Assembly (NCBI GenBank): GCA_007449985.2
Contig: VIIQ02000574.1
Coordinates: 248,001-312,000, forward strand
Direction: 5' to 3'
DNA length: 64,000 nucleotides
From: Desmodesmus armatus
Lineage: Eukaryota; Chlorophyta; Chlorophyceae; Sphaeropleales; Scenedesmaceae
Shown: piece by piece, positions 23,980 to 35,900 of the stretch
How positions within the stretch are numbered: the stretch's first letter is position 1
Layout: each line of letters begins with the position of its first letter
Program-made: the position numbers and the translations under genes
The notes under the pieces: model-generated
Told to the model about the DNA's origin: nothing
What the model saw: the letters and a program-made list of their open reading frames with translations, nothing else
The model's database searches: none

Positions 23980-24716
23980 CAAGGACGGCAAAGCTTGTAT
24001 AAACCTAGTATGCACCTGTGCTGGGGCCTGCTGCTGGGTTGTCCTGTGCGCACTGCTCTGTGCTGTCTGAGTCCTTGGTGCCTGCGGTGGCCTCATCCTC
24101 CTGGCTTGCGAGGCGCTCCAGCTGCTGACCCATGCGCTGCAATTCTACAAGCATCTGCAGCTTCCAGGCATCCTCCTGCAGCTCAACCAGCTGGAGGGCA
24201 AGAAGGTGTGCAGGCAGGCAGCAGCATCAGGCACTTGTGCTGAGACAGTGCTCAAGTTGCACAGCCAGGTCCCCTGCAATTGTATGCATGTATGCGACAC
24301 CCTTTGGTGTTAGGTGATGTGAACTACGAGTTGGACACGTTGCCGTCTGCTGATGGTGATGACAACTGGTGCTGAGTAGGCAGCTGATTGGTAGCTTGCA
24401 TGTGCGTACCTCCGCATCACACTCCTGCTTCATCTGCACCAATGACTCCGTGTTGTCATTATGAGTTTTGAGCAGACTGGATATCTCACCTGCAATGACA
24501 AACTCCTGTGGGTCAGTTGTGTCAAAAGCAGGTGCTGTGTGGTGCCAAACAGCAGAGAACATGCAAGCAGTAACCTGCACTGCAGCCAGCCTCACTCTGT
24601 GTCTCCAATACTTGTCCAATCAGTGTGTTGCACTCTTTTGTCCACTCCTGCTCGTGGTCATCCTCAGCCTCGTGACTTGGAAGTGCTGGTGCTGGTGCAC
24701 TGACCGCTGCTGCCAT
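23661..24716 (-). CDS. small coiled-coil protein, function unknown
   Basis: Four exons: 24716-24596, 24489-24410, 24190-24016 and 23851-23661; 567 nt (188 aa plus stop) with phases 1, 0, 1. The protein starts MAAAVSAPAPALPSHEAEDD and continues EWTKECNTLIGQVLETQSE, then SSLLKTHNDNTESLVQMKQE. Nearly the whole length has heptad-like Leu/Ile spacing with Glu/Lys/Gln, interrupted by a Ser/Asp/Pro segment at residues about 105-125. It ends with DLEDLDKEIAELDRQLVAAR and LAGQQLQDLAVQEASQ. Size and layout are similar to small kinetochore (Spc24-like), intraflagellar-transport or tether subunits, but no signature allows a choice. It is head-to-head with the JmjC gene, 425 bp apart. Confidence 0.7.
23939..23976. 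repeat. (GA)n microsatellite
   Basis: About 19 uninterrupted GA units in intron 3 of the small coiled-coil gene. Confidence 0.95.
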
Positions 24717-25141
24717 GCTTTGTGGTGGGGTGTTGAAAGGCACGCGTAAACACAGATTTCTAGTACACAAAGTGACGGAAATACGTGAGGCCATAGCCAA
24801 GACGTGGAGCTGGTGATGCTCCAAGCAGTCAAACGCTTTGGGGCTAAACCCTGCTTGGTTTCGTATATTTCCTTTTTTTGGACGCACACATGCAAATGAG
24901 GCTTGGAATTACTTTGTCTTTACTTTAGGACAGATGCAGGGAGCTCACAGCGTGTCTGTTGCTTTCTGATCTGTACTGCACTTGCAAGTGCAGCACTGAA
25001 CAGCCTAATCTGGGGTCGCAATAAGACTTCAAATACCACGGTTTTAGTTGCAGCAGCCGGTCAGCACGTCATAGGGCCCCTCCCACCGGCAGCAGCACTA
25101 CTGCAGCAGGCAGCAGCCCTGGAGGTTGGGCTGCTGGAGCA
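24717..25141. promoter_or_regulatory. divergent intergenic region
   Basis: 425 bp between the start codons of the minus-strand coiled-coil gene and the plus-strand JmjC gene; both promoters should be here. No specific element is recognised. Confidence 0.4.
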
Positions 25142-28100
25142 ATGGACTTGCCTGAGATCCAGCTGTCAAACGCCAACCCAAAGTTATTCTGGCGAAACTT
25201 TGTTTCACAGAGGCAGCCGGTGAGCAGTGCACAGCCTCAATGGGGCAGCAGTGCATACAGGCAGCAGACGCAACAGATGCGGCAACACCAGCAGCCGACC
25301 CCTTGCAGCAGCAGCTCACTACCTTGATGGGTCTCCGGCTGTGTCTTCTGCTGATGCAGGTTGTGATACACGGTATTGCAGACAACTGGAGCAGCTTCAA
25401 TGACCACACCCTGGTTGAGAAAGCGGTGCGTCGTCACCCTGTTTCCCAGCTGTTGCAAGATTACAAATCAACACCCTGCCTGATGATGCTGCAAGGTCTT
25501 TGGTCTATGCGTGACAGTGGCGTGTGCTGTCCTCCCCTGCAGGGTGACGCAGTAGTGATGGTTGAGCACAGGAGCGGCAGCAATGACGCGTATGGTCAGG
25601 GCAAGAAGGCCCCCATGGCACTGCGGGACTTCATTGCACGCATGCAGAAGGGTGACAGCAACCTGTACCTCTCCACCCAAGAGGTGCGCACCTGGAGGCC
25701 CGCTCAAGTTTGTGTATGTAAGGGGTGGGCAGGGGAGGCAGAGGCCGCAGCACAGCTGGGGCTTTTTGTGCGCAGCTGGCCTGTGTGGGGGGGGGGGGGG
25801 GGACAAGCCACGCAGCTTGAGTTGAGGTTTGGAGTTGAAGTTGAACACCCTGCCTTGAAGGCATGTAGTGTATGCAGTTGAGGCATGGTGGCACTGGAGC
25901 AAGCATTGTCCATGTGACAAACTCCCCCAAAAGTTGTGCGCCTGTGGAGAACCCTCCAGAACGCAGTATTGGTGTGCTTTCAATGGCAAGTAGTGCCGCA
26001 ACATGGCTTGCGTGGCACAGTGTGTTTGCAGCACTGTGTTCTTTGTGTGTGGCGCCCTTCATTCAGTCCCTGCCAAGGCACTGGCACAGGCCTGCAACGC
26101 AGCAGGTTTTGCATCGCATCACGAGTGTGCGAGTCCCTCGTCATACCTATCCCGTGTGCTGTAGGTGGGTGTTGGTCACGACGGCCACCCGCTGCTGTAC
26201 GGGGCCCCTCTGGTGGACCTGGAGGACTGCTTCCCCCTACAACAGCCGCTGCTGCAGGAGCTGACCCCACAGAGCATCAACATGTGGATGGGTTGTGCGC
26301 CAGAGGGTGAGCGGTGCACTGTCGTGCTGGGCAGGGGCCGGTGCATCTCACAACCTGCACCCTGTTGGCATGCACTGGCGCCTCACCAAACTCTCTTCGC
26401 AAACGTGGGTGTTCAGATGCAAATGGTGCGACGTGACCTGGCAAGGTGGCGTGGCAGGATGACGCATTTGGTAGTCCTGGCGGCTGCCCTCAGCGCCACA
26501 GTGCAGCCAAGCCACGCCAGCTGTGCCCACATGACATGTCCCGCACAACCTGCCCTGTGCCCTAAACGTGTGCAGGGGTATAAGGATGCCGTTGTGACCT
26601 GCACACATGTGTCTGTGTCTGCATCTGTGTCAGTGCGCCACTTCACCTGCCGTGTCTGTGCCCTCACTCCCCTCACGCAGGCTCGTCCAGTGGATTGCAC
26701 CACGACTTCCACGACAACCTGTATGTCCTGCTGCGGGGCAGCAAGCGCTTCAGGCTGTACCCACCCGCCACTGCTCCAGACATGTACGTGACAGGCAAGA
26801 TCAGACACATCTTCCCCAACGGCCGCATTGTGTACGAAGGCCAGGGAGACATCCAGCCTGACGGCTCAAGTGAGTAACATAGCCTGGGAGCTGCTGCAGT
26901 AAGCCGCGTGCTGCTCATGTGGATACAGCGCCATGAGACATGGCTTAGGACTATTAGTGGGAAGTGTGCGGAATGTCTGGAGGTGTATCCCTGGAAACGA
27001 ATGCCGGGCTTGCCATATCATGAGCAATATTGCGCTGCAGTGCAGCACACTGCGATGCGCACAAAGTCCCTACCCATCACATCATGGTGCCTGGTCAGCA
27101 GAGTCTTCATCAAGCCCCATGATCAGTACGGTGCATTGTCCTGTTGCTTGGATGCTGATGATGGCTCCCTTGCTGCCTTGTGTCCAAAATGGCTACTATC
27201 TGGTGTAGGTGGTCCAAGCCACCCATGGGGGTCGGGGTATATCCCCACCTTAGTGTTTCAGCCCGCTCAACCTTGGTAGGCAATGCCATTGATGTGTGGC
27301 GACTGTGTATACGTCTATAACATCTTTTCCCCCCAATTGTGTGGCGACTGTGTATACGTCTATAACATCTTCTTCCCCCAATTGTGGCTGCTATACCGCA
27401 GACCTGCACGACGTCAAGGTCTGGCAGGCCCACAGTGCAGCAGACCAAGCCGCTGCAGCAGCAGCAGCGGCGGCTGACGCTGCAGCAGCAGACAAGGCTG
27501 AGGCCCTGCTGGAGCAGCAGCTGGACCTCATGCTGGAGGAGGGAGCGCTGGCTGACGGGGACGGCCCGGTGGACGACTACATGGACAGCGACAACCCCAC
27601 CTCCTCACACGACACCAGCAGCAGCAATGATGAGAGTGATCATGATGATGAGGACGCTGTCAATCCAGCAAGCAAGCACAAGCAGCGGGCAAACAGCGCC
27701 AGCAGACAGCAGCCGTCGCAGCCGCAGCGGCAGCAGAAACGGGCAGCAGCCCAGCAGGGTGCTGCTGTGGTGGCGGAGGCCCCTCCTCCCAGCTTCAGCC
27801 AGGTGCAGCTGGGTCTGCCTGAGGCAGAGCTGCGGCAGCGCTTCCCGCGCTTCCCTGGGCTGGCTGCTGCGTCGGTGGTGGTGCTGCAGGCGGGCGACAT
27901 GCTGTACTTGCCTGCAGGCTGGTTCCATGAGGTGACGTCATACGGCGGCCCAGGTGAGGGTGCTGCGAGGGAGGATGGAAATGTGATAAGGCACCCCCTT
28001 CCCCCTTCCCGTGCTGGTTGTGTCCCTCCGTGGCTGGAGTCAGTTGCAGTGTAGCTGCTTGCAAACTTTGTTCCAACAACTTTTTCTTCTGTGAAACGTG

Positions 28101-29508
28101 ACAGGAGGCCGAGAACCACCCGCCAACAAGCATCAACATGCCTGGTGTTGCCACGCACCAAAGCTTGTGCACTGTTGTGCCAGTGCCTGCTTCTGGTCAG
28201 CTATGTTGTGCGGCTGCCTTTCAAGCGCTGCTCCACTGTGCTGCTTGCTGCTGCTGCTGCTGCTGCTTGCTGTTGTTGCTGCTGCAGGGTTGGACGGCGG
28301 CCACCTCGCCATCAACTATTGGTACCACCCTCCAGACAACCTAGACCCCAGCAAAGCAGGCTTCAAGCAGCCCTACAGCAGCCCCTACTACCCCACAATA
28401 TGGGCAAGCAGGCGTGGCTGGATACAGGCAGAGACCAGGGCCTGGTGGCAGCAGCAGCAGCTGGTGCAGCGGCAGCCACAACAGGCCCTGGGCAGCCAGA
28501 AGCAGCAGCAGCCGCTGCAGATGCAGCAGCAGAACTCTAGCAGTGCCACCAAGAGGCGCCGCATCAAGTGGGCACCCACTGTGGCTGAGCCTGGCAACGT
28601 GTATGAAGCCTTCAACACCAGGGCAGGTAGGGGGCTGGATTAGGGACGTAAGCATAGTCGTGCTGCTGCCACAAGCATGGTTGACGAGCCCCTTCTTGAT
28701 GACTGCACTCCCATGCCCCACCATGTAAGACTGTGCATGCTGGTTGAGGATGCACAAAGGACAGACCACCAATCAAAATCATCTTTCCATAGTTTCCTTA
28801 TGGTTGCCTTACCCCGTTATCTTCCCTCCCTCCACGTATCTGCACACTCCCAGGTACCGCTACTGGCAGCTGCAGGATACTGCCACAGCATTCGGGCCTC
28901 AGGTGCGAAGAGACACAGGGCAAGGGTGTTGGTTTGGGGTGCCGCTACGGAGATGCCAAGCGCTGTAGGCGAGGCTGAGAAGCGCCTGCAAATGCTGGCT
29001 TTGCAAGCAGTGCTTGTGTGCTGCATTGGTGCCGCAATGGTGCCCAGCACTGTGCCTCTCAACCTGTCAGTAATTGCAATGTTTGTGCAAGCTCGTAACC
29101 TGTCATGTTGCAACCCCTGACACGCCCTGAGTGGCCTCACACCTGAGCATATGTGGTTCCCTTCCTGCTGTTGTGCGCTGTGACAGGGACCCTACGGCCA
29201 GCAGTGAAGACAGCGAATCAGAGTCTGATGTGGCCCCTGATGATGAGCAGCAGCACCATCACCTGGGCCAGGAGGTAGCAGACGGCATAGAGGCATTGGA
29301 GGCTTACTTTGGAGAGAACGCAGAGGCCATGGATGAGCTGCTGGGGCAGTTCCTGGCGGAGCGGCGTGCAAGGCTGGCTGCTAGCAGTGGCGGTGGGGAG
29401 ATGCAGACGATGCCGTTACCGCGTCTCAGGGGCAGGCGGCATCATTATACCGTGGTCGTGAAGATGGCCCCTCGGCGGCCGAAACCAAAGCCGCAGCGCC
29501 GCAAGTGA
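25142..29508 (+). CDS. JmjC/cupin-like Fe(II)/2-oxoglutarate dioxygenase
   Basis: Nine exons: 25142-25219, 25360-25425, 25543-25683, 26165-26306, 26681-26869, 27402-27953, 28288-28626, 28854-28902 and 29187-29508. The sum is 1878 nt (625 aa plus stop). Exons 1-2 give FWRNFVSQRQPVVIHG, the usual entry of JmjC proteins (hydroxylases and demethylases). Iron ligands: the HxD of SGLHHDFHDNLYVLLRG (exon 5) and the distal His of LYLPAGWFHEV (exon 6); HLAINYWYHPPD follows in exon 7. Between the ligands, exon 6 inserts about 140 residues of poly-Ala, acidic and Gln-rich sequence. The C-terminus is acidic (SSEDSESESD) and ends in a basic stretch (PRRPKPKPQRRK) that could act as a nuclear signal. Substrate is unknown. 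Exon 8 also reads well in another frame, but only the frame used fits the flanking phases. Confidence 0.85.
27293..27386. repeat. tandem direct repeat, two copies of about 47 bp
   Basis: TGTGTGGCGACTGTGTATAC...CCCCAATTG occurs twice back to back with a few differences, in intron 5 of the JmjC gene directly before the exon 6 acceptor. Confidence 0.9.
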
Positions 29509-29509
29509 A

Positions 29510-29514
29510 TGTAA
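29510..29514 (+). terminator. candidate polyadenylation word of the JmjC gene
   Basis: TGTAA starts two bases after the stop codon, which would be an unusually short 3'UTR; a more distal signal may be used. Confidence 0.2.
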
Positions 29515-29603
29515 CGCCGCAGTGTGTTGTGTCCCTTTGAGGGCCTGTGAGCGTGTGCAAAGCAATGGTATGTTGGCTTAGTTATTCGGTTAAAAAGGCG
29601 TTG

Positions 29604-32585
29604 ATGATGCACTCGCCCACTTTCCCGAGGTACAGTCGACTAGGCCAACGACGTCACCGATGACGCTGCCTTCCGAAGCTGATGGGGGCCAGGGCGGTGA
29701 AAGGAGCCAGAGAAAGAGCCAATCTCAAGATTACGTCTGTCGCTTCCCTATCATACATTGTGTCCCTACATCTTGCGTCAGCACCTACCTACCAGTCACA
29801 CTGTGCTGAACAAGCCGTTCCACATGCTCGCACACAGTCAGCACAGCACTGTCGCCAGGAGCTTGCATTGTGCAGGCCCCTCTGCCTCAATCCCTGGCAG
29901 GCTCTACAGGCGCCCCCTGCATGTCGTGAGGTTCAAGGAGGGGGAGAGGTTGGACGATGACATAACACCAGGTGGGCCCTTCCTGGATGACGCTGCATCC
30001 AAGTTGCTGCTGCTGTAGCTACAATCGGCTGGTGTTGAGCTGCAGGTATAACCTGAAATGCATGTATGTATGGTTTTCAGGTATGCGTCCAGGGGGGCGG
30101 GCTGATGTCCCTGAGGTCACACCCACTGAGACCGTCAAGGGAGGGCCTGGCCTGCAGAAGGAGGGGGATGACACACAGGCAGTGCACCATGGCCATCTCG
30201 ACCCAGTGGCACGCAGCCGTGATGCGCTCAACAAGCTACTGGGGCGGAATGAGCGCTCGAATGCAACACCCACAGCAGCTGTGCAGCAGCCCGCTAGATC
30301 TACCAAGAGCCCCCCTGCCTTTGAGGCGCCCCTGAGTGTGCCAGTCTTCTCCCGTCGCCGTGAGGTGGGTGGTGTTGCCCTGCTAGCCTGGCAGTGCCCT
30401 GTGCTTGTCAGTGGTTGAGTTGTTGGCTTGATGGCGTTGTGCATTGCTATCAGGAAGAGAGCGCTGTCAGGGTCCGGCACTGCAGTTTGAGCTGCCAACT
30501 GTGGCAGCGGGGTTCAGCCACAATATGGGCAGCGACTGAGTCAGCACTGCAGACATCTATTGTTGGCTACTCAGCAGCAGTGCACTGACTGCAATGCACC
30601 TCTTCTCTGCCAATCCCAGGTTCTGGTCGGCCGTGTGGCCATGGCAGCATTCTACGCTACCTGCCAATGGGAGGTGAGTACCAGCAAGCAACCGCCAGTG
30701 CACATAAATCACACAGTGTGACTGCATGACACGTCCAGTGACACCCGCAGCAGCAGCTGCAGGCAGCAATAGTCAACTTGACAACATGTTGGCACCTTGC
30801 ATGTATCACGATTTCTGCAAAACCCACAGAGACACCCGCCTGCCAAGCATGCTGCCGCATGTCACTTGACAGTCAGCAGCAGCGCAAATGGCCAGCATGG
30901 CCCTGCCAATGCAGTGTCACAGGATGCTTTGCCCATGGACACAGAGTTTCAGGTCACCTCTCGGTGGGGCCTGAAGCTGTTGCTGCATCGCGTTGCGTTG
31001 TGCAGGTGCTGACAGGCCTGGGCCCTGTGAGGCAGATCAGCGTGACCACCGGCCTGCCCCAGTTTGCTGTGTATGCCCTGCTGGGTGCCTTTGTCCTCCA
31101 CGGCCTGTACGGCTTTAGCCCCAGCACACCCACATGGTCTTCAGGCAATCGCCACGTGAGTCCAGTAGCTTGGTGCACTGCTGTTTCCATGCACGTACAG
31201 GAGGCCTTCATGTCACATGACCCTGCACGGTGCAGGGTGGTTGCACAGTGAGTCTGTATGGTGAATGCAAACTGAATCCTGCAGTAGCTGCCCGTGTTGT
31301 TGGCTGAACTCCGCTGCAAAAGTAGCACTGGGTGCTATGCCGCAGAAGCTGTGTGTGTCATTCATAATGTGAAGCAAAACACCCTGCTGCATCTGCAGGA
31401 CCTTCTGCGCCGCCCAGTTGGTGTGCCCCGCGCGTTGGTGAATCCCATTGCTGACCCTAAACGCTTCTTTGGCTTCAGGTGCGTGGTGCCTTGCCTTCCA
31501 ATATGGCAGGGGCACTTCTGCAATGGCAGCATTTGATGCCACTAGTGACTTGTAGTTGGCATGCAGCCATCGATGATGTGGTTGTGGACCTATTAGTACT
31601 ACTGAGTGTGCGTCTCTTGCAGCTGTCACAACAGGCCATCATAACTAGCAGTCGCGCACATGCAAGTCCATGTGTATAATTTGCAGATGCTTTGTTTGGA
31701 TCTGCGCCTTGAGTCATGCCGCACTTTATGCAGATGCATTTGCAGTGGACTTTTGGGGTGCGGCTGGGTGGGGTTGTTCGGGTGCTGCACCTGTAACTCA
31801 AGACTCCAGCAAAATCTTCCAACTCTGACTGTGCGTGCTGCCTTTTGCATTTGCTGCACAGTGAATGGGGTTTCACCAAGGCCAATGAGGTTTTTGCTGG
31901 CAGGTATGAGGGGCCTTGGGGAAGGAAGGAATGCATGCACGTGGGCAGATGCCTGCAGGGTCAGGCTGCTTAGTGCCTGCCTATAAGCGCAGGCTGCTGG
32001 TTCAGTCCATTTGGTGCCAGCAAACAAGCACAAAGCAGTTTTGAGTCCAGTCCCTGGTGACTACTTCACCTTGCCGCGCAGACCAGCGTATTGATCTGTG
32101 CCACGATACTCAATGTGCATCGACACTGTGTATTGCAGGCTGGCGATGCTTGGCTGGCTGGGTGTGGCCCTCACTGAGCCAATGGCTGGCGGCAAGGGGC
32201 CCATCGGCCAGGTTGCATGGTGGCTGCACCTGCCCACATTCCAGGCCTACTACCAGATAGCCGAGCTGGGGTTGGTTGTGCTGCCCATCTTGTTTGGTGC
32301 ACTGGCTTACTACAACAGGCGACCTGGACAGGTGTGCCTGCAGCATGAATTAAGTGCCCCCACAGCATGCACCCTGCGTTTCAGCTTACAAGACCAAGTT
32401 GGTTGTATGGAAAGGCAATTGAAACCAGTACATGCATCGTCATTCCACCAACCGCAAGGTAGGCAGGCCCAATGCCTACATGGTGATGTGTGCGGTCTAG
32501 CAGGGGGACGCCCATATGGCTGGCTAAGGCACCATTGCTGTTCACACTTGCCCTGCAGGTTGGTGGAGGTGATGACATCTACTGA
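29604..32585 (+). CDS. PsbS-like, light-harvesting-superfamily membrane protein
   Basis: Exons: 29604-29629 (uncertain), 29901-29971, 30081-30364, 30620-30673, 31006-31155, 31399-31478, 31862-31903, 32139-32331 and 32559-32585; 927 nt (308 aa plus stop), phases consistent. Two LHC-type repeats are visible. Repeat 1 has REVLVGRVAMAAFYATCQWE then TGLGPVRQISVTTGLPQ. Repeat 2 has FTKANEVFAGRLAMLGWLGV then GGKGPIGQVAWWLHLP. Both keep the E-x-x-x-G-R-x-A helix motif, and each is followed by a second hydrophobic helix, giving four membrane segments as in PsbS. FGF and FTKANE before repeat 2 match PsbS closely. The positions of the two pH-sensing lumenal glutamates of PsbS are Thr and Trp here. A hydrophilic region of about 100 residues precedes repeat 1. 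Thylakoid location is inferred; the transit peptide and first exon are unsure (another ATG lies at 29682). Confidence 0.75.
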
Positions 32586-32999
32586 TGCCTCTGAAGCAGG
32601 AAGATGTCTGGATTTTGTGCAGTTGCTAGTTGTTAGCTAGTTGTTCACATCGGACCATGGTGTGGATCATGCTGCACCTGGCCCCATGACAGGGCAGCAC
32701 AGTACGGCCTGCTGTGGTGCCAGGTCTTTTCATATCACAATGCAAATCATGGTTTTTCACATTGATACATGCAGCGTAGCATCCCCAGCCAGGGTACTGC
32801 AAGGGTTTGCAGTCCAGTGGAAGGGTGGTCGAGAATGGTGGCGTTGGGAGTTTGTAACAGCCTATACGTTTGTTCCACCACATCATGGCCTTTGCGCCCT
32901 GATCCGTCGGGTGAATCATCCGGTGTCACTCGCTGCAAGTCCGATATCTCCCGCACTCAAAGACTCTCACTGAGAGCTTAATCAGCAACTGCAGTTAAC
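32586..32999. promoter_or_regulatory. spacer between PsbS-like gene and CDPK
   Basis: 414 bp holding the PsbS-like 3'UTR (a TGTAA at 32853-32857 is a candidate signal) and the CDPK promoter and 5'UTR. No further element is recognised. Confidence 0.35.
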
Positions 33000-35900
33000 A
33001 TGGGGAACTGCTTCTCATCCGACGACAAGGCCAAGCAGGCTAATGGAACACCAGCAGCGGGGACCCCAGCACAGGGCACGCAGTCAGCGCCAGCGAAAGC
33101 AGGATATGAACCACAGGTACGGTATCCAAAACTTGCAGCCAGGCTCCAGCTGTCCACGCCTCCGCACAACCTGGCCAGTGGCATAAGCAGTACCAGACCT
33201 GATCACTCTTATGTTTGCAGGCAGCAGCAGCAGCAGCAGCCCCAACCGGCAAGGCAGGACTGAAGCCCTTTACAGCAGACTCAGTGCTGGGCAAGCAGAC
33301 TCCCGACATCAAGTCACTGTAAGTGTGCTGGGGAACCTGGTCCAAAGCCCCAGCCAGCAAGCAGAACGCTGCTGCAGCAGTTCTGCAACTGCTTGTGGCT
33401 GCTTGACTGTTGCAGGTACGACCTGGGCAAGGTTTTGGGCAAGGGGCAGTTCGGAACGACGCGCCTGGCCACTGACAAGAAGACGGCAGAACTGCTGGCC
33501 TGCAAGTCCATCTCCAAGCGCAAGCTCACCACAGCAGATGACATTGCAGACGTGCAGCGTGAGGTGCAGATCATGCACCACTTGGCAGGCCATCCCCACG
33601 TGAGTACTAAGGCTTGGTGGGGGGCTGAGCGGCTGCCATCATCGCACTATGTGGCACAAGTGTCTTCACGCAGCAGCAGCAGCAACAGCAAGGGTTCGAG
33701 GTGTGTCAAAACACACGTGGCATCCAGCGTTCTTCAGCAGGACAGTCAAAAGGAAGTATCGTGAGGAGTGTTTGCTGTGTGCTGTGATAAGCTCGCTGGA
33801 GCCGGGTGCTGTATCAAAAGTGCATCTTTTCACCCTTGCATACCTGTGGCGTCAAACAGTGCTCTCTGGGGAGCGTTCAGACACACATCATGAAGAAATG
33901 CTTTGCCGCCATCAAGGCTCACCTGAGTGGCAGCCCTGGACCCACAACATCCAGCAGCAGCTTAATCTGAGACTGTCTTCAAAGAGGCCGGGTGATTACT
34001 GACATAAGGGTTAGGGTTCTGTCGGTCCTTTGGTTGGTACAGTGGCGCGTGTGTACACCTGCCTGTCGGCAGGGTGTACGTGCACCCCGCACAACAGCTG
34101 ACGGCTGTCTTTTGTTCCTCTACAGGTGGTCAACATGCGTGGTGCCTACGAGGACAAGCACCACGTGCACCTGGTCATGGAGGTGTGCCAGGGTGGCGAG
34201 CTGTTTGACCGCATCGTGGAGCGCGGCAAGTACACAGAGAAGGACGCAGCAGAGGCCATACGCACCATCGTCAAGGTGAGGATACCATCACACACTCCTA
34301 ACGGATCCCAGCACAGCCATGTCGACAATATAGCCAGCAGGGGGGGGGGAGTCTGTAAGGGGGGTTGTCTGGCCCGTTCAAACTTTTTCAGGGTGGTCCA
34401 GGGGTGGTCCCCAACTTAATTTTCTGCCCCTGTAGTAAGGAAGCCTTCTTCAGCTCAAACAGCATGCACACATGCAACAGGCACATCACGGCAGCTGCGA
34501 GCAGTTGGCCCTGAGATCACAGGACAGGTGCAGGTTGGGGCAGCTGGCCGGTCTCTCCTGGGGCTGTGCCATGCCTGACATACCCGATCTGGTGGCTGCA
34601 TTGATACCGTGGTGGTTCTGTTGTGCTGTGCAGGTGGTGCAGCACTGTCACAGCATGAACGTGATCCACAGGGACCTGAAGCCTGAGAACTTCCTGCTGG
34701 CAGACAAAACCGCCAAGGCGCAGCTCAAGGCCACAGACTTTGGCCTCAGCGTGTTCTTCAAGGATGGCCAGCAGTTCAAGGACATCGTGGGCAGCGCATA
34801 CTATGTGGCACCCGAGGTGAGGAGAACGTGGCAGTTGAAGCAGTGTGAGATTTGCAACTGCCATAGAGTGAGGTACAGGTGCTGCAGGATCTGCCACAAG
34901 CGACAGCCATAGTGACTAGAGGTTGCCTTCAGTCAGTAATTTGCCAAGCTCATCCTGCGTGTCTACTGTCTGACAGCCAGTAGTAGTGTGGGCCAGGTGT
35001 TGCACGGGCTGCTACAAGCAGTCGGTGAAACATGCTTCCCAGCTTGGCCGTGGTGCTGTCTGTCAGCCTGTGCCGTGTTCGAAGTATGTTCTTGCATGGT
35101 GTGCTGTGCTGCTGTCCTGCGCAGGTGCTGCGCCGCAAGTACGGCAAGGAGGCGGACATCTGGAGCTGTGGTGTGATCCTGTACATCCTGCTCAGCGGCA
35201 TGCCACCATTCTATGGTGACAACGAGCAGCAGATATTTGACTCCATCCTGCGCAACAAGGTTGACTTTGACTCAGACCCCTGGCCCAAGGTGTCAGCACC
35301 AGCAAAGGTGATACCAAGGCGCCTGCATCAGAGCAGATGCTGAGGATTCTCATCGTAGGTTTGGGGTGACATGTTTGCTTGTCTGTGATAGACTGGTGCT
35401 TGTTTTTGTGGGGGAACGGGGGCATGTTGGTGGGTGCGCTGGAGTGTCAACACCCGGTTGTTGCTACGTAATGGGCAACCACATGGCCAGCCTGTGCACC
35501 AAGAGGGATGGGAAGCTGTGTGAGACCAGCCAGTGGACATACAGCAACTCCCTGTCCCTGCACCGTCATCGGGGCAGCTGTTTCACCATGCTTGTTTGTA
35601 GTGAAGCGTGGTGGGACGTGGTTGCTAGCCTTGGTACTCGTGCAGAATCAGGCCTCAAGAACACCTGCCGCTGGTGTGGCTGCTCCCCTGCTGCAGGAAG
35701 TTGTGCGCCGCATGCTGACGCGGGACCCCTCCGCCCGTGCAACAGCCACAGAGGTCCTCAGCCACGAGTGGGTGAAGGAGGACGGTGTCGCAGGAGATGT
35801 GGAGATCGAACCTGAGGTGGGTTGTTGCTTCTAGCTGAGCCCCCAAGCCCCGGGCAAAGCGATCAGGAGTACCCTGGCACATGGCCCACGACAGCTATTG

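Noticed and set aside
34007..34018. Telomere-like AGGGTTAGGGTT
   Set aside because: Only about two units inside a CDPK intron; too short to be an interstitial telomere.
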